Part shown: in pieces, positions 47,451 to 62,400 of the stretch
Layout of the letters: each line of letters opens with the position of its first letter
How positions within the stretch are numbered: position 1 is the stretch's first letter
Source of the DNA: Owenia fusiformis
Taxonomy: Eukaryota > Annelida > Polychaeta > Sabellida > Oweniidae
Assembly: GCA_903813345.2 (NCBI GenBank)
Contig: CAIIXF020000001.1
Coordinates: 29,999,915 to 30,063,914, forward strand
Length of the DNA stretch: 64,000 nucleotides
Direction: 5' to 3'
Translations under genes and position numbers: made by a program
The notes under the pieces: model-generated
What the model was told of the DNA's origin: nothing
The model's input: only the letters and a program-made list of their open reading frames with translations
Database searches by the model: none

Positions 47451-50400
47451 CTGCAATACAAAAAAACATAAGATGTAAAATGTCACCACCTAGTTGCTCA
47501 CAATATAATGAGTTCAATCTTAAGTCAGATTTGAATTTCTGAGAACTTGTAGATGATAAAGAAAAAATCAATTGGTCAATTTGAAGCTAGTTGAAAAAAG
47601 ACCTTTTTGAACATAAGAATGTCATTGAATGTGAAATCTCAAATCTAGATTTGAATTTCTGAGATCGTTTTGAAAAAAATTGGTCAATTTGAAGCAAGAT
47701 GGAAAGAACTTTTTGACCTTGAGAAGGTCATCGAAGGTCAAATCTTTTTTGACCTTGAGTACGACATTGAATGTCAAATCTATAGTCAGATTTGAACTTC
47801 TGATAACTTGTAGATGATTTTGAAAAAAATAGGACCCACGGTCCTGTGCTCACACAGTTTGGAACCTTCAGAGGAATGTATATCCTGACTTTCAAACAAA
47901 AATATTGATTTGGATTTGTAGTCTCGAACTTTGAGAAACTTAGACAGCACACAGTTGTGTGACCTAGTTTGATGACCTTTGACCTTGAAAATTATACTTA
48001 TTTAGAGCTCAGTAAGGTCTTTTGTGATTAAGCTGACCAAAATTTAAATCCAAAAATCAATTTAAAAAATCAACTTTTTTGACCTTTCAAAGGTCACTGA
48101 AGGTCAAGGAAAGGTCAAATCCTAAAACTAATGTCAGATTTGAACTCCTGGTAACTTGTAGATGATTTTCAAAAAGAATTTGGTCAAATTGAAGCAATTT
48201 GAAAAATAACTTATTTTTACTGTTTTTTGATGTCAAATATCTCAAAAATGGTAAAAATTTGATGCTGACATATATTAAGCAATATGTAGGGAATGCTTAA
48301 ATATAGATATGATGTAATTCATTGCAAGAAATGATCAAGTATAAGGAAAACTCTGAGAAACATGTCAATCACAAAACCTGCCATTGACTTTATACAGAAG
48401 AAAGTTTCCTGAAAATGATGAAGTCCTACTTTTTGTCAAATTTTATAGAGTAAACACCAAAAACTGTAATTCCAAGAGCTTTGAAATCTTCAGAGGACAT
48501 AAGTTGCATATACAGCAACTACTGCAAGTTATTTGAAAGTTCTACTTCAACAAAGTGTCTAGTATTTACAGAAAAGTTGACCTTTTGACGTCAAAATCAG
48601 CAATTTCTTGGAAACCGGGCGAACTTGGGAAATGGCGATGATAGGTCAAATAGGCATTATGGATATGCATAAAATGACTGTGGGTAGGACTCAATCCGAA
48701 TAGCAGTTTTAATTTGTGCGGCCAATGTTGACGGACGGATGGACGGACCAACGGACGGACGGACCGACGGACGGACGCCTGGTCGATCCCAAAGGCTCAC
48801 TGTGTGAGCCAAAAAGATTGGTCAATTTGAAGCAAGTTGAAAATAGACCTTTCTTGACCTTGAAAAGGTCATTGAAGGTCAAATCCTTTTTGACCTTGAG
48901 AATGTCATTGAATGTCAAAACTATAGTCAGATTTGAACTTTTGAGAACTTGTAGATGATTTTGAAAAAAAATGGTCACTTTGAAGCAAGTTGAAAAACAA
49001 CCTTTTTGACCTTTTTTGACCTTGAGAAGGTCATCGAAGGTCAAATCTCAAATCAAAAGTCAGATTTGAACTTCTGCTAAATTGTAGATGATTTTGAAAA
49101 AAAGATTAGTCAATTTGAAGCAAGTTGAAAAAGACCTTTTTGTTACTTTGAAAGGGTCAAATCTTTTTGACCATGAAAATGTCATTGAATGTCAAAACTA
49201 AAGTCAGATTTGAACTTCTGAGAACTTGTAGATGATTTTGAAAAAAATTGAAGTCAGTCTAAACAGTATTTGTTAAGTAATGTAATCTATCTAGACATGA
49301 ATAAGTGAACACAAAGGGATTGAATGAATAAGTGAACACAAAGGGATTGAATGAATAAGTGAACACAAAGATAGAAACAGTAGAAACAGGCAAAACTTGT
49401 AACTGTATCTTTTCGAGTGAGTTCATATCTCTCTTCGGTCATGTTCTCATTGGCATCATACATGTCATATAACCTAGGCTATTTAATAATCAACTAACTT
49501 TGTCCACAAAATGATAGATGGGTTACATTAACTGAACTCACCTCTGTGTTTGTAGAAGATCCTGATATACTGGAACAGCTTGGTGAAGAGATTCAATGGT
49601 GATGGGGTTGCAGATGTCTTATTCATATTTCTAATCAACTTAGCCCTCCCAAACTTCCACTCAGTGTCTGACTGTGCCTGAATTCGTTGATACGTGTCTG
49701 ACATCATAGCTATGAGCAGATTGATCAACACAATCAGTGTAACGATAAGGTAAATTCCAAATACAGCTTTGACTAATGTAATTGACCATACTGGGCTCCT
49801 GTTTATTGGTGGTAGGTTTTCTGGCTCTACGAGGCCAAATAGAGCGAAGAAAAGTAGCTCTAAAGTGTCGAGAGGGCTGTCAACTTGGGCACCTCCTCCT
49901 CCTGTACCATCTCCCAGTGTCACATTATAAGTGGGCTCAGCAAAAACTGGTTGGTATATTGCTGCTAGATGGAGGGTAAATCCAAGAATAAATATTGAAA
50001 GGATCACCATGAATCTGGTTAAGTCTTTCATGAGGTCTCTGATGATAATTGCCCATGGTCCAAACAGATGATGGAATGATAAGAAGTCTAGTACAGTCAC
50101 AAAGCAGAGTAATAAAGCGAATCCAAAGAATTGATTCCTGACATATAAACACACAAGTCTGTCTTCGCCTGAGAAGGCAAATCCGATGATGTGGATTGTA
50201 ACAGCCATAGCACTTATGGCGACGATGATAACCTTGATCCAACCAAGTCCAGCTCGGTCTCCAGGGTTTGTCAACTCAGATACCAGCATCCCAGAGAGCC
50301 ATGCTAATAACAGCCATTCATACCAGGTTGGTATGAGACTCTCAGATTCCCAGATTGGTCGTAGAGGGTAGACAATTGTCAGGAAGTAAAGTAATATTAA

Positions 50401-53400
50401 ATATATATGAGAGACTAGATACGCCATGAACTTTATAATAGGGATTTTGTTAAACCGATGGCGCAATGGTAGAGAAAACGCAATCCATACTGGAGGGAGG
50501 AAGAGAAATGCCATGAACAGCATAATTCGTTTCCAAGATGCCCAGCGCAGGTTCCCCACCCATACATCAGATAAATATTTTTGTACTGATGGTTGAGACA
50601 TCACATGTTTTTGTTCACATTCTATTAAAACATCCAAAAATGGTGTTCCTTTACTATCGAGAGCTTTCAATAGCATTCCTGCAGAGTTGCCACTAGCAGC
50701 TATTGACATTATATCCACAGCCATTGATTCACAGTATTCACTGGCCAGAGTCAGATCCTTGGAACGTTCCTTCTCCTTGAAGGACAATATAATGAAGTTT
50801 TTAGCCATCTTTGCTGCTGTATCTGCTGGTGCAGGTGAGAGGAGGATGAACTCTCGGATGCTGCGATTGTCATTCATCTTGCTGAGGACCATCAGATCAA
50901 ACACAAACTGAAAACCACAAAAGAGAAATAGTCGCCATCTGAATCCTATTTTTGAGTGAATCATCAAGAATAAACAACACTGAACATGTACAGATTTTTG
51001 GGGTAAAATCATTTATTTGGACTTTCATATAATGCACAAATTACATTTTAGGAATAGCAAAATTTACGTACATAAAATTGCATTTCAATGGACATATCAT
51101 TTTAAAGTACAGGTCTAGGAACAATATGATCAAGCAATCAACCATGCAGTACATGTCTTCTTTAAATGTGAAATATCATACTTCTATGGTTTATAAATGG
51201 TTTGTCACCAAAGTTGCCCAATGAGCTTATGAAGAATCATCACCTTATTATCTTGCATCAAGCGCTCAGTATTGTGATCTTTCTTCATAAGGAAGCTCAC
51301 TACATCACTATGGTTGGCTGATGCTGCAAAGTTGACAGCAACCTTGCCATCTTTGGATTCATAATTAGGAGATGCACCACTCTCTATAAGCAGTTTAACA
51401 ACACTCAGGAAGCCTGCCTTGGCAGCAAAGTGAAGGGCTGTCCATTGATTCTGAAATATAAGACCATATAGCATAAGTATACAATGTCATGTATATGTAC
51501 CTATAATGAATGTTCAAAATTGGATTGAGTTGGGGTTTGCAGGGTATAACTACATTTTCATTTATCATTTAATAGACTACTGATTACTCTGGTAAATATG
51601 ATACATGCACATGTCATTTTTTAATTCAAATTGAATCTTATTTCAATTAGCATCTTAAAAAGCACAGGTAACATCTTAGAAGAGAATGTTCCTATAATAA
51701 AACTTTCAGAGATATATTCAGGTGTTCATACTTTATCACAGCTGTTAATATCAGCCCCCTGGCCAAGTAAGAGAGACACCAGATCCAAATGGCCATTAGC
51801 TGCAGCCAGGTGGAGTCCTGTCCTGCCTCGTTTGTCCTTGAGGTGCAACTGGTTGGTGGATTTACTGAGTAGTAGACTGACCACATTTGTATGTCCACTC
51901 TGACAGGCATTGTGGAGAGGTATTGCACCCTGAAATATGGATAGCATAAGAGGCTAATCCTAATGATGCAACTTATACATTATTGATATCTACAGACTTG
52001 CAATTATATGTACTACATACATACCAATTTTCAATTGTGTTCTCAATTATTTTGGTAAATAATAGCAAATAACTTTCCTGACTTCTTTGTTCACTACAGG
52101 CTTAATCAATTATATGCTGGAGTATACTTTTAATAAAGATTGGACTATAGTATAAGCAGTAGTATTGTCACCAGGGATTGTCACCTCATGCATTCATGTT
52201 TACGGCAAGCTACTGTCACAGCTGCTAAAATATTATATTCAAGCTTTAGAAATAAAAAGCACCCAGCACACATTTTCTATGAAGTGAAAAATGTCTGTTT
52301 GAGTATTTCAGTCATACCTGTACTGCAGTCTGAGCATCTGCCTGAACCCCTGGAGAGTTGAGAAGCAGACGAACCAAAGCCTCCTGTCCTGACTGGGCTG
52401 CAAGATGGAGTGGGGTCAAGCCAAACTGAAGTGAGAATAAAACAATGAATCTTGGACAATCTTTGTCAATGGCAGAACGATTAAGCTTCTTGTATTTTGT
52501 AGAGGTGTATGTTCATGAATTTAGAAAATGAGTACATATAGCATTTGCACAAACTAAAGTCATGGTCCAAAATAGGACATCATATTTTCATAAATAACAC
52601 AATACACATAATAATCATGTGAAATTTATTTTTTAACTTGTTTAGTGTACTTCTACTTAATTTGGTGGCCGTTTCTTTCTTTTTTATTTTAGAAATGTTT
52701 TCATTTACTGCTACTCACCTCTGTTGATCCGACCATGCCTTCACCAGGGTCTGGAGGTTCACTGCTGATTGTAGCGGGAACCTTTGTAAGTAGCTCCCTC
52801 ACAAACTCTATCTGGCCAAAGTGTGCTGCTACATGTAGACATGTCATACCCGTCTGAAACATAAAATACACCAGAGGTGTCAAACAGAACTTCATTTTCA
52901 GCATCAGCAACTGTTACTTGCTAGAGAGCCTTATTTGAGTTTGAGTTATAAGCTATGATGTTATTGGTATGCTGCCTATGCATGCCTGAGTTTATAATAA
53001 TGTTGTTAATAGTCAACAAATAAACTGTGATGTGAAATCTAGAAAATCTATTACCTTTGAACTTGTCATGGTCCAGGAGACATGTCCCTTTAGAGCCTCT
53101 AGAATGTTAACATGACCATGCTTTGCTGCTAGGTGAATAGCAGTCATACCATCCTAAAACACAAAAATGGTACCATTCAGAAGAGTCATGTGGTTATTCT
53201 GTATGATAATTCCTTCATACACCAATTATTTGGTATGCATGAAGGTATACTTTATGAAAACTTCTTTTGGGTTTCATCATTTTTCATAATATTTTTGTGG
53301 TCACTGCAAATATAGGTCAAATTGCAAAAGTAGGTCAAATTACTAAAGGATTTAAGCACTGGACGCAATGCATTGTGGGCTGATTCATTCCATTAAGGAT

Positions 53401-56400
53401 TTGTTTCCAGACCTTTTCATAAATGCAATCCCATTATCTGAATATTTTTTTCTACAAATTACAAAAGTAGCTTCCTTTAAAATTGATATTTGCTAACAAA
53501 GCATAATAGACTTTTACCCCTCTCTTGACACATAATTAATTGTGTTTGTGCCAACTTTGTGGATGCACCATATATTAACCTCGTCCATAACAATAACCTT
53601 TTATGTTTCATCCATTGTATTCCTACATTTTGATAATAAATCTGGTACTTACAGCATTTTCATCAGTTGCAGATGCCCCAGCCTCTAGCAGACATTTTAC
53701 TACTATCTGATGACCTCCTGCAGCGGCCAGATGGAGGGCAGTGGAATTGTTCGTCTGGAAAAAATCATTCATTAAAACTAAGAGCTGAGAAATGTTTTCA
53801 TTTATTTTTTAAAAAACTATACATCAAATGAAAATTAATTCAAAATAGACCAGCTCTTGTTTTACATTTCTGAGACAGTTAACAATAAACATATATTTTT
53901 TATTCCTTTCCAAAGTGTAAACTAAAATAATATCTGAAACATTCAATTGATACATTATGGATTTTGTTTTTAGTTTATGGATTCAAGTCAGTTACTGTTA
54001 CATGGTAAGTGGTTACACTTCACAAATACACCTTAGAGGAAAAGATCTTACCCTATTTCTTGCTGTAGTAACAACAATCTTATTGAATCGCATTAGTTCC
54101 TTCAGTACAGATATACTACCCTTGATGGCTGCAATGTGGGCGCATGTCATACCATTCTGGAATATTAATCATATATGTACGGTAAACCCTGGGCATCTGA
54201 ACACCCCTATTCTGAACACCTCTCAATGTTATCCCTTTTTGGTCCTATTTTTCAATCTGCCATAGACTTTCATGTTGAATTGTGAACATCTGCCAATCTG
54301 ACCACTTTTGAATAGTCCAGGAGGGATTCAAATTAGACTGATTTTGCTTCACCTATACTGCAATTGGTTGCTGTAATGCAAGTGTATTTCACACCATTCT
54401 GGGGGAAATATTTCTTTTTATTCAAAATGAAGAATAAGGTTCAATAAAACCTGCTTGGACTTGTTATACTTTCCACAAAAAAAAGTTCATCTACAATTTG
54501 TTTTATCAGGACATCATGTTAATTAACTCACTCATTAAGCATTAATGCTAATTCTAATACAATATGTGATGTAACAATAAACAGAAAAGTTGCATAGAAG
54601 GTTACAGCATGAGATGTGACATTTGAATTCAAAGAGCTTTCTTATATTATATTTTCATATATATTCTTTCATATCTGAGATTAAGAAACTATTCAGTATT
54701 TTTCTAATCTCAGATTTTAACAGTCAGAAAAATCAGAGGTCCTATATTGCCACATAAATCATAATTGAGGTCTTAATTATATCAGTTAGTTCATTATAAT
54801 ATTATTTTTCAGAACTGGTGAAACAAGGACTGGGTTCTGTGAATAAAGAGAAAGAGATAGAGGGTTAGTTGTGATTGGCTCTTCAAATTTTTACTGTGAC
54901 CTAGTTGTGATTAATGTTGTGATTAATATTGTGATTAATGTTGTGATTAATGTCTATTTTAGGACTACAGAGGTTCATCCCAAACAGGGCATCATACTCT
55001 ACTTACTTCATCCTGTATTTAAATGAAAATAAATCAGTCATAAATACAAAATATATTTTTAATGGGAATAATGAATAAAGAACATGCATACATAATTAAA
55101 ATAAAAAATGAAGACAATTAGTTTTCCCTCTGTAACCCTATCATCAATTCAAGAAATATCATTCTATGCGGAAAAGAGAAAAATTAAATTACATGTCAAA
55201 ATAAATTTCTCACAAAAATTGGAAACAAAATAAAGAGCATAAAGTCATATCTAATCAAAAATGAGATAAAACCATTCATGGATTCCAAATAACTTTATCA
55301 TCAAAACAAAATGATGTAAGTTGATTAAGTGATGTTTTACTTACAGTGTTTGCCATGGTTACCAGCTCTGGTTTGTGTTTCAGGAAGAGTTTCACAACAT
55401 CAGAGTGATCATTCTCCCCAGCAAGATGGAGTGGTGTCTGTCCATGCTGTAAATATGATCACTATTTTATGAATTAATTACATCACTGACTTCTCTCGCT
55501 AGACGAGAAATAATGTTATTTCGACATGTTCATTGTTGGAAAATATTGAGTTTCGATCTTGAGAGCCAATCCTCCTTGAATTCTACCAGAATTATCATTA
55601 TTTGTCCCACAATGTTAACTCACCACATCCGTAGCATTAGCATCAGCCTTCATCTTAATGAGAGAACTGCAGACTTCTATTTGACCATTCTGTGCACCCA
55701 TGTGTAATGGTGTCTTCTTTGCCTGAAACCAAACACTAGTTGTCAAAATTTAGAAAGCAAATGACAACTACCTTGTTCTTCCACTAGGGCTCTTACTTTG
55801 TTAACATAATATTTAAGAAACTTTATTTTGAGTGAAAAACATGTCAATGTTCAATTATTTTTATTCTATGCAGGGTGTTTCCTAATATCTCCCTCCACTG
55901 CCAAATTTCCAATAGATAGTAGATAACACACCAATAGTAGATAACACACCCCTATATATCATATACCATATGAAAGCTTATTCAATTGTCTCTATAGAGG
56001 ATTTTTAAATTTGTTACACATTGCTACAAAAGGTGCCCAATTGACCTATTACCATTACCTATTAACTGGTGTTGAAAGGGGAGTCATTATATTGAAAACT
56101 CCCTGTAAAGAATGTTAACCAAAACTTAACCAGCACAGTGGAGTCAGTGCAGACTATGTAAACTTGAGAGCTGCTTGGGAGAATACACAAACATAGGACA
56201 AGAGCTGAGAACTTACCAGCGACAAAGCATCTATAACAGCTCCGTGTTTCTCAATGAAAAGCTTTATGAGTTTGTTAAAGCCATTCTGTGCTGCAAGGTG
56301 GAGTGGAGATATACCCAGCTTTGATTTAGCATTGACAAATGCCTTGGCCAGTAGGAGTACATCAGCCACCTCATCATGTCCATTTTCTGCAGCTAGATGC

Positions 56401-59400
56401 AGAGCTGCTTTACCATGCTGAAGAAGTACAAATGTGCTATATTCTTATTTCTTTGGAATGTACGAGACTATGAGTGTATGAAAGGAATATTCCTTGCCAG
56501 ACCCTTTCTCTCTTGATATGGTAGCTATAATCATATGTATAGTTTCCATATTTAGCAAAACATGGGAAAATGTTTTAATATGGTCAATATTGATCTTTTA
56601 AAAATCTAGGGCTTATTTCCAGTGAGCTGCCATCTTTTAAGATTTCTTGCAGGAAGTGATGTCATCAACTCTCAACATCTATAACCTTGCCCATAACAGT
56701 ATAGGAAAGTAGCACAAAATCACTTCTAGACAAGTGATCATTACTTTCTGTGCAAAAATATTTTCAGGGCTTGTCAACTTAGAATAAAAGAAGAGATTTT
56801 CAGAAGGATTAAATAAGATACAAAGTTGAAAAAGAATATTTAGCTGGTTTTGTAATTCTTAATAGCTCCTCACCTAATGCTATATGCAAAGTTGAGAGTT
56901 GATGACATCACTTCCTTTGTGAAATTTTAAAAGATGGCAGCTTTCAGGAATTGAGCATCACATTTCTAAGTGATCAAATTTGACCATATCAAAACATTTT
57001 TGCGTGTCTTGCTAAACATGGCAAGCATATATATGGTTATAGCTACCATATGTGGAAAGAGATGGTTTGGCAAGGAATATTCCTATGAGCACAATTTGTA
57101 ATATGCTCAACTTAAATGTACTGTACTAAAATTTTCACCTTGCCCTCTTGTTAAGGGAATATAATTTCGAACCATAGTACAAACTAAATGATTTTGACCA
57201 GTACACTTATTTCAGATGAAAAAAATATACTGTTAGCTTTTACTCTACATCTTCTACATGAGTCAACTGATTGTTATAAATTACTAACCTCGTCAAAAAC
57301 ATCAACCCTGGCATGATTTTGCAGTAAGATCTTCACTATTTCTAAATGTCCCTCTTCACTGGCTACAAGCAGAGGTGACCAGCCATTCTGCAATGAAGTG
57401 TTTTGTTGTTAGACATGTAAGAAGAACTAGACATCTAGATCAGCAGTGTACTTCGACTTCAAATCAACTGGTATTTGAGCGCACAGAAGAATGAATGTAT
57501 GGCTTCTCTATATCCCTACTCGAACTTCATTTCGTGGGATAGAAATAGGATTGGATGAAATATCTTTTGTCTATAAATGAACAGGTAGGGATACAAAGTT
57601 GTTATATATTAGGGTTATATTATAGGAGGAGATATGAGGTATTTCCTGAGGGATATAAAGATAGCTTGCTGATAGCCTGGAAAGTCTGAAGTATAAGATC
57701 ATTTAAGAGGAAAATACCCAATATCAAAGACCGAACACCACATAACATTTTGATCCTATGACTAGACGAGTGACTTTTAAAGGCCCCATGTAAAGTTTAA
57801 ACCACTTTGGCTTATATTGTAGTCTTACCCAATGTTATCAAAGTGTGATATGTGAAACTTTTTTTTTTAATTTCAAAAAGTGGTTTTTGATAGACTTTTT
57901 GTTCCAAAATTTGTGAATTTATTTAAAACCAACTTTACGAGGTCACTCATATCTTCTAATTAGCCACAATTCATACCAATTCATAGCATTCATCCTCCCA
58001 TGTTTTTTGCCGAAAAAATTAAGAAAATCGGTTGATAAACAAGCGAGAAATGAACTTATCAGTGCATGAAAATGGTTCTGAGAAAAATGTATTTCAAAAT
58101 TTTAGTTCTCATAGAAACCAATTGTACAATGATATCTAAAACATGATTTATTCTTCCTTTTAACCTGGTTAGACAATCAACATTGGTTTTTTATGAAAGT
58201 CTAGCATATTTAGAAAAGATTGACATTGAAAAAAAAAATTCAATTTTTTCAAAAAGTTTTTGTTACCTTAGTGACATCACTAATGTTTCAAAATATTTTT
58301 GATAAGCTAAAACATTGAAGTGGCCCATTAAATATGACATTTTATTATTGAAATAGTGTGTCTTTTGTTCAATCTTTGCATTGGTGTTAAAAAAATAATC
58401 TTTTTTGAAATGCATTAAGAAATGTTTGATGATTAAGAAATTTCAACTTTTTTTGAAAAATGGCGGGAAATTTGAATATTTGAGAAATTAAATGCTCACA
58501 ACTTTTTTTTCAAAAATTTTTTTTTGTTCAAAAATCTCTAAAATCACTTTTTAAGTTCTGACAAATAGTAAATGAATGATAAAAAAATATTTTCAAACTT
58601 TAGACGGGGACTTTAACTAAATAAAAAACAAACACTCATTATGTGGGAACATTTGAGTGGGAAATACACATCAGGAGATACATTGGGATATATATCACCA
58701 GCTTCGCCAAGGTATAGTTTCTATATCCAGTCATAGGACAGAAACTCATATAGGAGGCCAGTTAAATGTTTGAATGTAGATATGTTTGTTACCTTTGCTT
58801 GTTTATTAACAGCTGCCACAAGCTTCTGAGGTTGGATGTTCTTCACTATTTCCATTAGAATATCCTCATTCCCTGCCCTGGCACAGTAATGAATGGGGGT
58901 CTCCTGGGTCTATAATAAAAATGATCACATTTAAGTAACTTACAAAACACATGCAGATGTTTTCTTTCAATTTATCACATCCTAAAAATGTGAAAATCTA
59001 GTTGTAATAATAATTCAGCAAAAAAAAGTTTACAGTTAATTAATCAATACATAAACTTGTATTGCAATGCTAGAAAATGAGATTCATTCAAACTGGAGAC
59101 CTTATTACAAAATTAGATATATGCAATCAAACAATTTTACAAATTACCGGTAAATTCAAAATTAATGAGCTGTATGGGAGGCTTAACAGCAGAGAAACTT
59201 TCAGGTACAGTTGTACTTACAAGTTTAGTGGACATATTGACATCCCCCTCATACTCCAGCATGAGTTTGATAAGGTCTGTATCTTCATACTCTTTGTGTA
59301 CCATCGTCTTAATGAGCTCTGCAGCAAAGTGAACTGCTGTCTCTCCTTCCTACAATAAAAGTTATGAGTTATAAAAGGTTATGAGTTTCTAATAAATATG

Positions 59401-62400
59401 ATTTGTCATATGTGATGATGCGTATTTTTCTATCATATAGCTTAAAGGAACAGCATGACACAATAACATTACGTAAATATTTAGTAACTATGTGTACAGG
59501 TATGTTACAGCTTGTTACATATATTTGTCACTCTATGGCGTCTGCCTTCCTTAATGAATTTCATTTTGATTTTTAACTTGTTAAGTTGTTAAGGACAGTA
59601 TAATGTAGAGTTTTCATCAATATTATTATTTTCAGTTTGAGGCAACAAATCTGTTATCATTAGGACTTACAGAATTTTGTTGGTTGACTAGCATGATGGC
59701 ATCAATCTTTGATTTAAACTGGATCATATGACTGAGTAGTTCCTTAGCTACCTCCAGGTGGCAGTAGCGTACAGCGACATGCAGTGGCGTCTCACCAGAC
59801 TAAACATATAAACAAAATGAATATGAGATTTATCTTTGCAAGTGTCAAGGATATTGTTTTTCTTTTTCGAGAAATCAACACCAAATAACCTTTTACAGGA
59901 CAGATACAAAACTTGGAATTTTTTGAAGTTGTGTGAAGTAAAAATGGCTAAATACATAAAAGCATGGGCTCATGGGGTTTCCTTTGAAACCCCCTGATAA
60001 AAGCATATGTAAACTTCCTGTAAAACAGATTCTATGTAAACATGACAATGATCTCAAATACTATTATCAGATCAATCATGACACTGTTACTTCAAGTAAA
60101 AATTGATCTTCTGTCTTTGTAATTCTCCTACATCAAATAGAGGGTTATGATGTTTGAAAATGATTTGTTACAGGTATAATTAAAATTCAGTGTTGATTAA
60201 GATGTTAAAAATCATAAAAACTACTGATTAGTGATTATGTTTTGAACATAACTGCAAAACTTCTACAATAAGCCCTTATAGAAAGTAGGGGTTTATTCAC
60301 ATTGAAAGCATTGATTATTCTGTCTGTAATTTTACATATACAGTATCATTAGAAGAATGGGAAATATATCCTTGTTGTAAAAAAACTGGAGGGAATATTT
60401 AACAGTAAGTAGTCTAATGATTTTTAAGAACAAAGATGGGTCCTTAAATGTGTTTATTTCTTGAGATACCTCTAGCTAAATACCCAAGGTGAATGTTCCA
60501 TACAAACAAAAACTTATGTCCTTAACACAAAAGTGAGTGGGCTTATTCCCCTTTGGGCAATTATTGACAATTGACCTTTTCCAAAGAGCAGACAATTCCA
60601 CAGGCAACATTATCTTTGAATGATTTTTGATTATTAGTATTGTTCCCTCTCTTTCCAAGTCTCCATGGATATATGGGATTCTCTCTGATGATTCCTGATG
60701 ATTCCTGATGATTCATGTGACATAAGCCTCTCAAGAGACATTGCATGTGAATAAATATTCCTCTAAAAGATACTATATCTAAAATTTTCCAAGATAATTA
60801 TCAAAACTCTCAAGAAGATTATTTTGACCAATCAAAATATGGATCATTAAACTCAGTCATCTGATATAAATCTCTTCTGATATATATTTTGAAAAATATT
60901 TATACAGAAAATCTCTTTAGTAAAAACATTTTGTAGAAACATAAAAGTGGTCCCCGGGAAGTGGTCATACCTTTGACTGCCATGTTAAGTCTGCCGCCTC
61001 TTCAAGCAAGGTTTGTACCATTCTTAGATTGCCCTCTCTACAACCTATATGGAGGGCAGTCTCCCCATCCTAAAAATAAACAGCACTTTATTATCAGTAT
61101 TAATCACAAAGTAAAGATAAAAGTCAAAATAACTCATCAATGAAATGTCAATAGAAATAGGAAGAAAATAAAATCCCAAAAATTACACATAGAGCTGTAT
61201 ATATTTTAGTTATTTAAATAATACATCTCCTAATGTAGAGTTTTCTCTTATCGTTTCCTGACTAGAAGGCCGGGTCCTCAGTACATTGTATGAGATTCAC
61301 TTTAGTTCCTTATCAATGGACATAAATAATAACCTCTTTGACTGCATTCACATCTGCTCCACTCTTTATCAGCATGTCTGCACACTTGTCTCCATCCTTC
61401 ACTCGGGCTGCTATGTGTAAAGGAGTCTCCCTCTCCTACAACCATATCCAATTCAATTACAAATAAAAATCAAACATTTGTATGTTGAAGAGCAGACACG
61501 GACCTAAACCTCAATTTTGCTTCTTTCATTCCATGGATTCAAAGTGAACGACTGAGTAGGTTGTTTTGTAACAAAATATTTGAATAATGCATTTTTAATT
61601 TTGACCAATTATTTTGAATAACTCACCTTCCCTCCTTTTATTTCTACCTCCGCCCCAAACCCAAGCAGTGTTTGCACAACCAGGGGCTTGCAGTATTGGA
61701 CTGCAATGTGGATGGCAGTGTAGTTGTCCTGAAGCATAAAATACATGTACTGTATGTTTATAATAAACCAGAACAACGGCAACGCCAAAGCGTAGCGAAT
61801 CCCATCGAACAGCCATGGATGGCATTTTTACAAACAAAGTATATAGCAAAAATGGCAGCCATTTTTCAAAATGGCCACCTTCTACCAAAAGTGTCATTAG
61901 ACCATGTGCCATGCTTATAGAATTCACATACCAAATATGAACAAAATCGCTCTACTACTTTTCAAGTAATAGTAAAATACGTTAAAATGGCGGCCATTTT
62001 TCAAATTGGCCACCTTCTACCAAAAGTGCCATTAGACAGTGTGCCAAGCTTATAGTATTCACATACCAAATATGAACAAAATCGCTTCACTACTTTTCGA
62101 GTTATAGTAAAATACGTTAAAATGGCGGCCATTTTTCAAAATTTTTTTCAAAATGGCCGCCTTCTACCAAAAGTGTCATAGGACAGTGTGTCATGCTTAT
62201 AGTATTCCAGACCAAATATGAACAAAATCGCTCCACTACTTTTCGAGTTATAGTAAAATATGTTAAAATGGTGGCTATTTTTCAAAATGGCGGCCATTTT
62301 TCAAAATGGCGGCCATCTTTTGGCCGCCTTCTACCAAAAGTGTCTTTAAGCAGTGTGCAATGTTTATAGTATTCACATACCAAATATGAACAAAATCGCT

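Noticed and set aside
48709-49044. 111-codon minus frame with PSVGPSVRWSVHPSV
   Set aside because: It is the translation of the (GGAC)n tract and the AGGTCA-rich repeat, not a gene.
51692-51928. Minus frame overlapping the ankyrin exon at 51732-51929
   Set aside because: Shifted frame of the true exon; only the other frame shows ankyrin repeats.
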